Source: Planctomycetaceae bacterium (GTDB lineage: Bacteria; Planctomycetota; Planctomycetia; Pirellulales; Pirellulaceae). Taken from it: 6,658 bases of DNA. The notes under the pieces were generated by a model. That model did no database searches, was not told where the DNA came from, and saw nothing but the letters and a program-made list of their open reading frames with translations. This document shows positions 1 to 6,498 of the stretch, piece by piece. Position numbers and translations under genes: made by a program. Location of the stretch: the NCBI GenBank assembly GCA_007695205.1, contig REEF01000745.1:1-6658 (forward strand), read 5' to 3'. The stretch's first letter is position 1. Every line of letters begins with the position of its first letter.

Positions 1-19
1 CGCGATACAGGAGACCTTC

Positions 20-139
20 GGTCAGCAGGGTGGCTCGGTCAGAGACCGGCCACAACGCTATGGTCAGCAGGGTGGCTCGGTCAGAGACCGGCCACAACGC
101 GATCGGTCGGAGACCGGCCACAACGCGGAGACCGGCGAC
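20..139. repeat. Degenerate tandem repeat array with internal dyads
   Basis: Two copies of a 39-bp unit are identical (20-58 and 62-100), separated by TAT, giving a 42-bp period. A third, shortened copy follows at 104-126 with one A-to-G change, and a fourth fragment (about 127-139) begins GGAGACCGGC. Each full copy holds an interrupted dyad: outer arms GTGG and CCAC, inner arms CGGTC and GACCG, with AGA at the centre (30-53 and 72-95). Copy 3 keeps the inner arms around GGA (104-116). A related mini-dyad, GACC-TTC-GGTC, lies just upstream at 13-23. The array decays towards the gene at 251 and probably continues beyond the left edge. Because the period is a multiple of three, the array lacks stops in some frames: one frame is open from base 2 to a TAA at 182-184 and would read GQQGGSVRDRPQR twice. 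I cannot tell whether that is the tail of an upstream protein or chance. It lacks the uniform repeats and unique spacers of a CRISPR array. Confidence 0.85.
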
Positions 140-156
140 AGTGCTGTTGGCGTGGA

Positions 157-185
157 TTGCTTTTGGGTAAAAAGCTGCTCATAAT
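157..185 (+). promoter_or_regulatory. Candidate sigma70-type promoter for the exported protein gene
   Basis: TTGCTT (157-162) is followed after 17 bp by CATAAT (180-185), a five-of-six match to TATAAT. It lies just after the repeat array and about 65 bp before the GTG start at 251. A second possible -10, TATACT at 220-225, has no convincing -35. The call rests on motif spacing only. Confidence 0.3.
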
Positions 186-236
186 CGAAGACGAACGTTC
201 GGTTGTGGCCCACTCGTTTTATACTTGACCTACAAC

Positions 237-243
237 AAGGAGA
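237..243 (+). promoter_or_regulatory. Ribosome binding site fixing the GTG start
   Basis: AAGGAGA lies seven bases before the GTG at 251. It is an almost ideal Shine-Dalgarno and decides the start codon. The longer in-frame reading from TTG at 203 has no comparable site and would put 16 extra residues before the signal peptide. Confidence 0.8.
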
Positions 244-250
244 TTACCCC

Positions 251-2737
251 GTGCCGTTGCGATCCTGGAAGTGCCTCTCGCCCGCCGGTCTGCTTTGCTT
301 GATCTTGATCCTTGCGATGGCGATGCCCGTTGCGTTGCGAGCCGAGCCGGTAAGCTTTAGCGGACGTTATCCGCATTTGGCGGTTTATAATTCGGGACCC
401 GAATGCGGAATCGGCGCTCTGGTACCATGGGCGGATCGCTTGTGGCTGATCACGTACACGGCACACAGTCCCGGTGGCAGCGACGATAAGCTGTACGAGA
501 TCGATTCGCAGCTTCAGATGACGGTTCGACCCGAAAGTATCGGCGGAACGCCGGCCAATCGCATGATCCACGGCCCGTCCCAGCAGTTGTTCATCGGCCC
601 CTACGCGATCGACGCGGATCGTCAGGTACGAGCCATCCCGTACGACGAGATGTACGGTCGCCATACGGCCACGGCCCAGCATGTGACAGATCCCGAGCGG
701 AAGGTGCTGTACCTGGACATGGAAGGGTTGATTTACGAGGTGGATGTCCAGTCGTTGGCGGTGAATCTCTTGTTCCGGCGCGCCGTGCCCGGCTGGCATG
801 CCAAAGGCGCGTACACGTCGCAAGGCCGATTTGTCGTGGCGAACAACGGGGAACGTGCGGCCGGCACTGCCGCTCGGTTCAAGCCGTTCGAGTATCAGAT
901 CGATCCCGAGCGGACGGGCCCCGAGGACGCTGGCGTGCTGGCCGAATGGGATGGCAACCAGTGGCAACTGATCCGGCGACGGCAATTCACCGAAGTGACC
1001 GGACCGGGCGGGATCTACGGACCTCCGTCGCAGGACAGCCCGATCTGGTCGATGGGCTGGGACCAACGCTCGTTGATCCTGATGTTGCGCGACGAGGGCC
1101 AGTGGCATGAATACCGGTTGCCCAAGGCGGATTACTCCTACGACGGTCAACACGGCTGGCATACCGAATGGCCGCGGATCCGCCAAGTGGTGCCGGCGAT
1201 CGATGGTCGACCGCCGAAACTGCTGGCCAACATGCATGGCGGCTGGTTCGATTTTCCGATCGGATTCCGCGCTGCGGATACTTCCGGCCTGCGGCCTATC
1301 GGTTCTTACCTGAAAGTCACGGCCGATTTTACGGACTACAATGGCCGGATCGTCTTCGCCTGTGACGACGCGGCTCGATCGCACTTTCTGGCCGGACTGG
1401 GATTGGAAGGCGACATGAATCTGGTCGGCCAATCGAATTCGAACCTGTGGTTTTCCGACTGGGACGACCTGCATGCCAAGGGCCAACCGGTCGGGTGGGG
1501 CGGCTGGTGGCTGGACGACGATGTGTCTGCCGATCAGCCGTCGGTCCCCTACTTGTTTCACGGTTACCCGCACCGAGTGCTGCACCTGTCGCACGCCACG
1601 GATCACGAGGTGGATTTTCAACTGGAGGTATCCGATGGGACCGGCACTTGGAAAAGCTTGGCGACCGTCACCGTGCCGGCCGGCGGTTATGCCTTTCACC
1701 TGTTCCCCGCCGATGCTCCGGGCCAGTGGATTCGTGCGACCGCCGATCGTGATGCTTCGCAGGTCACGGCCTACTTCCATTACGGTCCGTCCCAAGGCGT
1801 ACATTCCGACCCGGACCTGTTCGCTTCGTTGGCTGACGTCGACAGCAGTGCACCGCACAGCGTCGGCGTGGTGCGAGGCCGAGGCGAGAATCTGAGAACG
1901 CTGCATATGCTGGCGACCCATATCGACGCCGATGGGAATGCCTCCGATTCGCGTGTCTACGAGATCGGACCCGAACTCGAATTGCACCCGGTGGATGATG
2001 CCAACCAGGCCAAATGGATTCAGGATCGTGCCGCACCCCGTCGCGCGGAATATACCGTCGACGGAGCTTCTGTGCTGGTGATCGAGGGCGATCAACGGTT
2101 CCGTTTGCCGATCGGGGATGAACGAGCGATCAAGGAAACGCCCGCCGGGTACGCTCGTTCGGTACGGGAATTGGTGACCGAACGAGCGATCATGAATGCC
2201 GCAGGCACCCTGTTCATGCTGCCGCGAACCAACTCGGGCGGCGTCCGAGCGATCAAGCCGATCGCGACGCATTCGAAACGGATTTTCGATCTGTGTTCCT
2301 GGCGAGGCATGACCGTGCTGACCGGCGTGCGCGACGATGCCGATCCCGATGATTGCCCTCATCTGATCCGCAGCGAAGACGGACGAGTGGGATTGTGGGT
2401 TGGCGACATCGACGATCTTTGGAAGCTGGGCAAACCCACCGGTACCGGCGGCCCGTGGCACGAAACGACCGTCAGCGCCGGCCAACCCAGCGATCCGTAC
2501 CTGATGACCGGCTACGACCGCAAGACACTCACACTAGATCATGACTCGGACCAACCGGTCACCGTGACGATCGAAGTGGACGTGACGGCCGCCGGGCGCT
2601 ACGTCGAATACGCTCAATTGACCGTTCCCCCCGACGCGACTCTGACCCACGAATTCCCCGAAGGCTACGCCGCTCACTGGGTACGTCTGAGCACCGATCG
2701 CGATGCGACGATCACCGCCGTTTTCGAGTATCGGTAA
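251..2737 (+). CDS. Exported protein of unknown function with duplicated beta-rich modules
   Basis: This encodes 828 residues from the GTG at 251. An N-terminal signal peptide is clear: basic MPLRSWK, a hydrophobic core LLCLILILAMA, and a likely cleavage after VALRA (residue 31), with no lipobox. The rest looks all-beta. It has many short hydrophobic strand and turn segments such as DKLYEI (about 79-84), KVLYLDMEG and GGIYGPPSQ, which suggest a beta-propeller, but no named domain is recognised. The C-terminal half of each of two units matches: a 113-residue module at 399-511 recurs at 715-827. Shared positions include LW..D.DDL, GG.W, VSA.QPS.PYL..GY, a late DRDA and a final F.Y. The region before each module also matches loosely, as do DKLYEI and RVYEI (568-572), so the protein is two diverged units, the second shorter. 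No catalytic signature is visible. A role in extracellular glycan binding or breakdown is only a guess, from the signal peptide and the GH32 gene nearby. It ends 37 bp from the convergent endonuclease gene. Confidence 0.9.
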   Translation: MPLRSWKCLSPAGLLCLILILAMAMPVALRAEPVSFSGRYPHLAVYNSGPECGIGALVPWADRLWLITYTAHSPGGSDDKLYEIDSQLQMTVRPESIGGTPANRMIHGPSQQLFIGPYAIDADRQVRAIPYDEMYGRHTATAQHVTDPERKVLYLDMEGLIYEVDVQSLAVNLLFRRAVPGWHAKGAYTSQGRFVVANNGERAAGTAARFKPFEYQIDPERTGPEDAGVLAEWDGNQWQLIRRRQFTEVTGPGGIYGPPSQDSPIWSMGWDQRSLILMLRDEGQWHEYRLPKADYSYDGQHGWHTEWPRIRQVVPAIDGRPPKLLANMHGGWFDFPIGFRAADTSGLRPIGSYLKVTADFTDYNGRIVFACDDAARSHFLAGLGLEGDMNLVGQSNSNLWFSDWDDLHAKGQPVGWGGWWLDDDVSADQPSVPYLFHGYPHRVLHLSHATDHEVDFQLEVSDGTGTWKSLATVTVPAGGYAFHLFPADAPGQWIRATADRDASQVTAYFHYGPSQGVHSDPDLFASLADVDSSAPHSVGVVRGRGENLRTLHMLATHIDADGNASDSRVYEIGPELELHPVDDANQAKWIQDRAAPRRAEYTVDGASVLVIEGDQRFRLPIGDERAIKETPAGYARSVRELVTERAIMNAAGTLFMLPRTNSGGVRAIKPIATHSKRIFDLCSWRGMTVLTGVRDDADPDDCPHLIRSEDGRVGLWVGDIDDLWKLGKPTGTGGPWHETTVSAGQPSDPYLMTGYDRKTLTLDHDSDQPVTVTIEVDVTAAGRYVEYAQLTVPPDATLTHEFPEGYAAHWVRLSTDRDATITAVFEYR
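1445..1783 (+). repeat. First copy of the duplicated C-terminal module (residues 399-511)
   Basis: Protein-level repeat inside the exported protein. It starts LWFSDWDDL, contains QPSVPYLFHGY, and ends DRDASQVTAYFHY. It aligns with the copy at 2393-2731 over equal length, with one small gap near the middle. The first 60 residues hold roughly 28 identities by eye. The strand-like alternation suggests a beta-sandwich. Confidence 0.8.
2393..2731 (+). repeat. Second copy of the duplicated module (residues 715-827)
   Basis: The partner of the copy at 1445-1783. It starts LWVGDIDDL, contains QPSDPYLMTGY, and ends TDRDATITAVFEY one residue before the C-terminus. The DNA of the two copies is well diverged, so the duplication is old and probably characteristic of the family rather than recent. 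Confidence 0.8.
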
Positions 2738-2774
2738 GCGGCAAAGCTTTGGAGAACGAGCAAGTGATCGCGAA

Positions 2775-3332
2775 CTATTGAGCACCCAGGTTGGTGGTCT
2801 TTTTCGGGAGTGGTTGGTCCGTCAATCCATCGTGTTCGATACCCAGCAAAATGATCGGATAAGTCTTGGCTTCGCGGAGTTCTTTTTCGACGTAACGAAC
2901 CGCATAACTGAAATCGGCTACTCGGTCGGTCAATAGCAAGCTGAATTCCTTCGAGGGAACGACGATAACGCCCACATCGATTTCGCTGTCTTGAAGGCTG
3001 TTGCGGATGTGGACGATATCCCGAGCCAGCAGATCACTTCGCCCGGAAACCTGGATTTCCACGCCAATGCGGGAGACAATGGACTCATTGTAACGGATTC
3101 GCTTCATCCAATCGATTCCACCTGTCTTTTTTAGCTTCCAATCGGAAAAGTCCTTGAAGCGGCCATCGATCAGTTCCCGCACAGAAGCAGCCCCGTTCGC
3201 TTTCCTTTTGTCCAGGACTCGAACTTCGGTGGAAATCAAGATCTCCTGAAGTTCAAGGAAAATGTGCGACAGTCCCAGCCGACACACTTTTTCCCTTGAA
3301 CCCCCGTAAAACTTCATGTGAGTTATCTTCAT
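2775..3332 (-). CDS. BstYI/BglII-like type II restriction endonuclease
   Basis: This encodes 185 residues and is predicted to cut double-stranded DNA at a GATC-centred site. I recognise it from end-to-end resemblance to BstYI as I remember it. The N-terminus MKITH..., then HIFLELQEILIS, matches MRIVE... and HIWEEIQEIIVS. The core VEIQV matches IEVQF, EIDVGVIVVPSKE matches KIDVGVEILPMKE, and the tail PIILLGI matches PLVLIGI. The PD-(D/E)XK-type centre is E83, E92 and Q94, spaced as the D-x8-E-x-Q of BglII (D84, E93, Q95) and BstYI. Position 83 is Glu instead of the usual Asp. The frame stays open upstream to 3491, but the alignment favours the ATG at 3332. Only a weak AAGG lies 11 bases before it, and a second ATG follows five codons on. 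The gene overlaps the methyltransferase by 80 nt in another frame, so translational coupling is plausible. RGATCY specificity is inferred from the family. Confidence 0.85.
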   Translation of the reverse strand: MKITHMKFYGGSREKVCRLGLSHIFLELQEILISTEVRVLDKRKANGAASVRELIDGRFKDFSDWKLKKTGGIDWMKRIRYNESIVSRIGVEIQVSGRSDLLARDIVHIRNSLQDSEIDVGVIVVPSKEFSLLLTDRVADFSYAVRYVEKELREAKTYPIILLGIEHDGLTDQPLPKKTTNLGAQ

Positions 3333-4146
3333 CGCAGAATAAGCCTTGAAGGTCGAATTGTGGATCGCGCGCCGCAGAAAACGTATAATTCTCCTGAATT
3401 CGTCTCCGGATGTGACTCGAATCGTACAACTCGGTTCCCATCCAAAAACGTTCGTGCTTTTCGGCAGCCTGATACGTCGAACCACCCCCACCGAATGGAT
3501 CGAAGATCAAATCGTCCGGATCCGTAGAGAGAAGAATCGCACGTTCGGGGATAACCAACTTCAATTCGTTGACTCCCGGACGGACTTTGAATTTTCGATG
3601 CCGATTCGGAGATGTATCTGTCCAAAAATCGGTCAGATTCACGCCATCGGCGTTCATCTTGTTACGGTGCCCCCCATAATCCTTGATTTCTTTTCCGCAG
3701 TGTCGGCACGTTTCGATCGGCAGTCGTAAACGATTAAACACTCTGGGAGTTCCGCGAGTGTAGTAGAGCAACGCGTAGTGAGCTGGGTACAGCTTTCTTC
3801 CTCTTGGATAGGTCCCCTTCATTGTCAAGGCGATCCAATGGCGAAACGCCAACTGCTCGCCAAGAATCGGCGCGAACTGAACTGCTAACTCGGGCGTCGC
3901 GTAGATGAAGAACGATCCGCCGGGCTTCAAGACCCGAGAGCACTCCATGATCCACTGGCGACACCAGGTCATATACTCGGCTTGAGCTACTCGATCGTGG
4001 TATCCGTTCTTGTAGTCTTTGCCCAAGTTGAACGGTGGGTCCGCAAAAACCGTGTCGATCACGGCTGAACGCATGGTCCGCAGAACGGCCAAGCAATCAT
4101 CCGCGAACAAAGCTCCGCGTGAGGTAGTAAAAAAAGGTGTCCTCAT
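3253..4146 (-). CDS. Beta-class site-specific DNA methyltransferase (N6_N4_Mtase family)
   Basis: This encodes 297 residues and is predicted to transfer a methyl group from S-adenosylmethionine to the exocyclic amine of a base in the cassette's target, protecting host DNA. Motif order places it in the beta class: catalytic DPPF at 36-39 (FADPPFNLGKDY) comes first, followed by VLKPGGSFFIY (about 72-82), and the SAM-binding FDPFGGGGS comes last (215-223). DPPF rather than SPPY favours N6-adenine over N4-cytosine, though this is not proof. Between the motifs lies CRHCGKEIKDYGG (C147, C150), a two-cysteine insert that could be a small metal knuckle or part of target recognition. The tail after about residue 250 has no recognisable motif and overlaps the start of the endonuclease gene. 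Being first in the pair lets methylation precede cutting. Its GC is lower than that of the flanking genes, which suggests horizontal transfer. Confidence 0.92.
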   Translation of the reverse strand: MRTPFFTTSRGALFADDCLAVLRTMRSAVIDTVFADPPFNLGKDYKNGYHDRVAQAEYMTWCRQWIMECSRVLKPGGSFFIYATPELAVQFAPILGEQLAFRHWIALTMKGTYPRGRKLYPAHYALLYYTRGTPRVFNRLRLPIETCRHCGKEIKDYGGHRNKMNADGVNLTDFWTDTSPNRHRKFKVRPGVNELKLVIPERAILLSTDPDDLIFDPFGGGGSTYQAAEKHERFWMGTELYDSSHIRRRIQENYTFSAARDPQFDLQGLFCDEDNSHEVLRGFKGKSVSAGTVAHFP

Positions 4147-4158
4147 TTAATCCCATTG

Positions 4159-4163
4159 CTCCT
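4159..4163 (-). promoter_or_regulatory. Possible ribosome binding site for the methyltransferase
   Basis: Read on the minus strand, AGGAG lies 12 bases before the ATG at 4146, somewhat further than usual. An out-of-frame ATG lies between them. No better in-frame start is visible upstream, so 4146 is kept, with the wide spacing suggesting modest translation. Confidence 0.4.
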
Positions 4164-4183
4164 GACATTCCGTCGTTGTGACG

Positions 4184-4250
4184 CTACGAGTCGTAGAGCA
4201 TTGTACCGTTTTCGTTCCATACTGGTATTAGGGGGGCGATGAGTACTGGT
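4184..4250 (-). promoter_or_regulatory. Candidate promoter/operator region of the R-M pair
   Basis: On the minus strand TACAAT (4205-4200) is a five-of-six -10 match, but the -35 position is poor. A perfect dyad, CTACGA-G-TCGTAG (4184-4196), falls where transcription would start. A second short dyad, ATAC-TG-GTAT (4219-4228), covers the expected -35. The heptamer TACTGGT occurs at 4220-4226 and again at 4244-4250, 24 bp apart. The arrangement looks like operator sites, but no controller (C) protein gene lies in this window, and the dyads do not look like a standard C-box. The region (4147-4299) has no convincing gene and no clear terminator for the fructanase gene. Confidence 0.35.
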
Positions 4251-4299
4251 CGGGTCTTCGCTTCAGGATTCGCCGACTTCCGGCTCAGGTCCGTCAACT

Positions 4300-6468
4300 T
4301 CAAGGATCCGTGGGAAGGCTGGGGCGGAGTTCCCAGACGGAGATGGATGGGGCTCGAGCCGGGCCGCCGGTGGCGAAGACGGTCAGCTCTCGCTGATCCC
4401 GCTCGGGCAGGAAGCAATGGGCCATCTGGACTCGACCCTGGTTCGCAAACACCTCGACCGAGGTCCGATCGACCAGGATCCGTAGCGTGATCCGCCCCGC
4501 CTCGGCGTTCAGCGGCGCTTTGCGGCCCAGCGCCGTTAACTCCTGGTCGGTCACCGAATACTCGATCCGATGACCGCGGACGTCGATCCCCACCGTCTGG
4601 GCCTGGTCCAACTCGAACACCGCCAGGATGTCGAACAGTTCCCCGTCGCCGCTTTCCAAACGCACGGGCGTTTCGTGCAGGGCCACGTCTTCATGGGCAT
4701 ACTCCCGCGTCCGCAAGATGGTCAACTCTTCGACCGGTTCGATGAACAAGCGGATTCCGTCTGGCGTGGTGCGCAGCGTCAGCACTCGCGGCACGGTCAT
4801 CTGCTGGTTGAAAGGCATGTCGGGATAACGACCGCCTCGCATCCAAGCGATCTGGATACGGCGGCCATCGTCGCTGGGGATGTCGCTGAACGTCTGCGCC
4901 GCGTAGTCGTTGGCGCCATAGCAACTGTCCAACAAGGGTGTTTCGGGCGTGAACTCTCGGCCGTCAAAGTGTCCGATCAGGTAGCGCCCGGCCGCCTCCC
5001 AGACGACCCAGCGAGTGTTCTCCGGATCGCCGTCCACAGGCAACTCGAACAGATCCGGGCACTCGTGACCGTCGGGGATCTCCAGTTCGCTCAGTTTCGT
5101 CCAGGACTTCAGGTCGGGCGAGCCGAAGAACGCGAAACGTGGCCGCTGCAGGTACAGGACCATCACCCATTGTTCGGTGGGTTCGTGCCAGATGACTTTC
5201 GGATCGCGATTGCCACCGACCAGGTGTTCCAGCACCGGGTTGCCTTCGTACTTGGTAAAGCGGTGACCGCCATCGACCGAATAGGCGATCGATTGGGTGA
5301 ACGGCTGGCCTCGCGATTCCGCACTGGTCCCCCCGGCCGATGTGTAGACGGCCACGATTGGTTGGTGCTGTTCGGTGGCCCAGCCGGTCGTGTTTTGGTG
5401 GTCAACCAGTCCCGAGCCGGAGAAGATCGTTCCCAGCCGGTCCATGTGGATCGCATCGCGCCGCTGTTGCCAATGGACCATGTCGGTGCTGACGGCGTGA
5501 CCCCAGGTCATGTTTCCCCAGCTTGTGCCGAAGGGATTATGTTGGAAGAACAGATGGTATTGACCGTCGTAGTACACCATGCCATTGGGGTCGTTCATCC
5601 AACCGCGAGCCGGCGAGAAGTGAAACTGCGGCCGCAGGGGTTCGGCGTAGATCTGATCCCGCTCGGGCCAGGTATCGCCCAAGGTCAGGGCCTGCAGTGC
5701 CGTCGAATCGGCCTGCATACGATCGACCTCGATCCGTAGCGTCTCGCCCTTCCATTCGTCGACTTCGGTATAGGTCCAGAAGTCCGGACGATCTTCCGCC
5801 AACTCGATCTCGAACTGGCGCACCATCGTGTCATCGGCGATCAGCCGCATCAAACGCTTGGGCGCGCCGGACTGGACCGGCAGATGCAGATACGTACGAT
5901 CGACCGTCAGATCGCGACTGATGGTCACCAACTCGATCTTGCGGTCGCTCTGCACGATGTGGTCGACGTTGATATGTCCCCAGCCACCGCTACGGTTATC
6001 GACGATCTGCAGCACCGCTTGCTGGTCGGCCAGATCGCTCACATCCCACGACTTCCAATCCAGCGCTTCGCTCCCGCCGGGCTGCGTGTTTGGGCCGGTC
6101 GCCGTGCGTACCATCTGGCCGTCGACCAACAAGTTCATGCAGGTTTCGCCTTCGAATCCCCCGCCGCCGATCAGGAAATTAAGATACTTGCGTTGGATGG
6201 TGAACTCAGGCGAGGTCAGCGTGCCGACCGGGCCGTCGCCGCCGTGGAAGCTGTTGACCAGCCGTTTCCCCAGGTAACCGGTCACCTTCATCTGCCCCGG
6301 CAGTGTCCCAGCCGCCGGTCCGGGCCCGAACGCTTCGCCGGTGACCGTCCAGCCGCTGCTTTCCCACGTCTCCCATTCGAAATCCGCGACCAGGATATCC
6401 GAATCGTCCGCCATCGCCACTGCGAGGGCTGACCAGCCGACAAACAACGCAAGCAGAAACGCTCTCAT
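4300..6468 (-). CDS. Secreted GH32 levanase / fructan beta-fructosidase with N-terminal modules
   Basis: This encodes 722 residues, predicted to hydrolyse beta-fructosyl bonds in levan, inulin or sucrose outside the cytoplasm. The signal peptide is MRAFLLALFVGWSALAVAMA, with cleavage near residue 20. Residues about 26-172 form a jelly-roll-like module (VADFEWETWESSGW to GGWGHINVDHI), perhaps carbohydrate-binding. Residues about 176-275 resemble the DUF4980 domain that precedes GH32 in many Bacteroidota-type levanases. The five-blade catalytic domain carries all three signature motifs: WMNDPNG at 290-296 (nucleophile D293), RDP at 421-423 (transition-state D422) and EC at 469-470 (acid/base E469). 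FFQHNP (307-312), WGHAVSTDMVHW and FSGSG support it. The C-terminal beta-sandwich has VDRTSVEVFANQG at about 666-678. About 270 residues precede WMNDPNG, so it is much longer at the N-terminus than simple beta-fructosidases. Exo or endo action and substrate cannot be read from sequence. The start is supported by GGAG eight bases upstream. Confidence 0.95.
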   Translation of the reverse strand: MRAFLLALFVGWSALAVAMADDSDILVADFEWETWESSGWTVTGEAFGPGPAAGTLPGQMKVTGYLGKRLVNSFHGGDGPVGTLTSPEFTIQRKYLNFLIGGGGFEGETCMNLLVDGQMVRTATGPNTQPGGSEALDWKSWDVSDLADQQAVLQIVDNRSGGWGHINVDHIVQSDRKIELVTISRDLTVDRTYLHLPVQSGAPKRLMRLIADDTMVRQFEIELAEDRPDFWTYTEVDEWKGETLRIEVDRMQADSTALQALTLGDTWPERDQIYAEPLRPQFHFSPARGWMNDPNGMVYYDGQYHLFFQHNPFGTSWGNMTWGHAVSTDMVHWQQRRDAIHMDRLGTIFSGSGLVDHQNTTGWATEQHQPIVAVYTSAGGTSAESRGQPFTQSIAYSVDGGHRFTKYEGNPVLEHLVGGNRDPKVIWHEPTEQWVMVLYLQRPRFAFFGSPDLKSWTKLSELEIPDGHECPDLFELPVDGDPENTRWVVWEAAGRYLIGHFDGREFTPETPLLDSCYGANDYAAQTFSDIPSDDGRRIQIAWMRGGRYPDMPFNQQMTVPRVLTLRTTPDGIRLFIEPVEELTILRTREYAHEDVALHETPVRLESGDGELFDILAVFELDQAQTVGIDVRGHRIEYSVTDQELTALGRKAPLNAEAGRITLRILVDRTSVEVFANQGRVQMAHCFLPERDQRELTVFATGGPARAPSISVWELRPSLPTDP

Positions 6469-6476
6469 GACAGGAT

Positions 6477-6480
6477 CTCC
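6477..6480 (-). promoter_or_regulatory. Ribosome binding site of the fructanase gene
   Basis: On the minus strand GGAG lies eight bases before the ATG at 6468, a standard spacing that confirms the start and leaves a complete signal peptide. Confidence 0.75.
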
Positions 6481-6498
6481 AGTGGGCTTTTTTTACTA

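Noticed and set aside
1..139. CRISPR array
   Set aside because: Repeat units touch or are separated by 3 bases and degenerate steadily; there are no unique spacers and no cas genes.
203..250. TTG start 16 codons upstream of the exported protein's GTG
   Set aside because: It has no ribosome binding site and would bury the basic start of the signal peptide; the GTG at 251 has AAGGAGA at seven bases.
230..2485. A 751-codon open frame on the minus strand opposite the exported protein gene
   Set aside because: It is fully antisense to a gene with a signal peptide, a good ribosome binding site and internal homology. Its composition is rich in R, G, Q and H with no domain, as expected for antisense frames in GC-rich DNA.
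2742..2751. CAAAGCTTTG palindrome in the convergent gap as a shared terminator
   Set aside because: The palindrome has no loop and no T-run follows on either strand, so no terminator is supported in the 37-bp gap.
3239..3244. AGATCT inside the endonuclease gene, and several GGATCC/AGATCC sites elsewhere, as evidence for the recognition site
   Set aside because: Such hexamers are expected by chance and their presence neither supports nor excludes the predicted specificity.
3333..3491. A longer endonuclease reading starting at 3491
   Set aside because: The extra 53 residues lie inside methyltransferase code, have no counterpart in BstYI, and the ATG at 3332 aligns with the BstYI N-terminus.
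4267..4285. Small hairpin (GCCG/CGGC) after the fructanase stop as a terminator
   Set aside because: The stem is only four base pairs and no T-run follows on the minus strand.
4184..4417. A 77-codon minus-strand frame spanning the gap between the fructanase and methyltransferase genes
   Set aside because: About half of it is a shadow of the fructanase 3' end, the product is low-complexity and Arg/Pro/Ser-rich, and no ribosome binding site supports it.
4570..5739. A 389-codon plus-strand open frame opposite the fructanase gene
   Set aside because: It lies antisense to the GH32 catalytic domain, whose three signature motifs are intact. No family features are visible in the antisense product.
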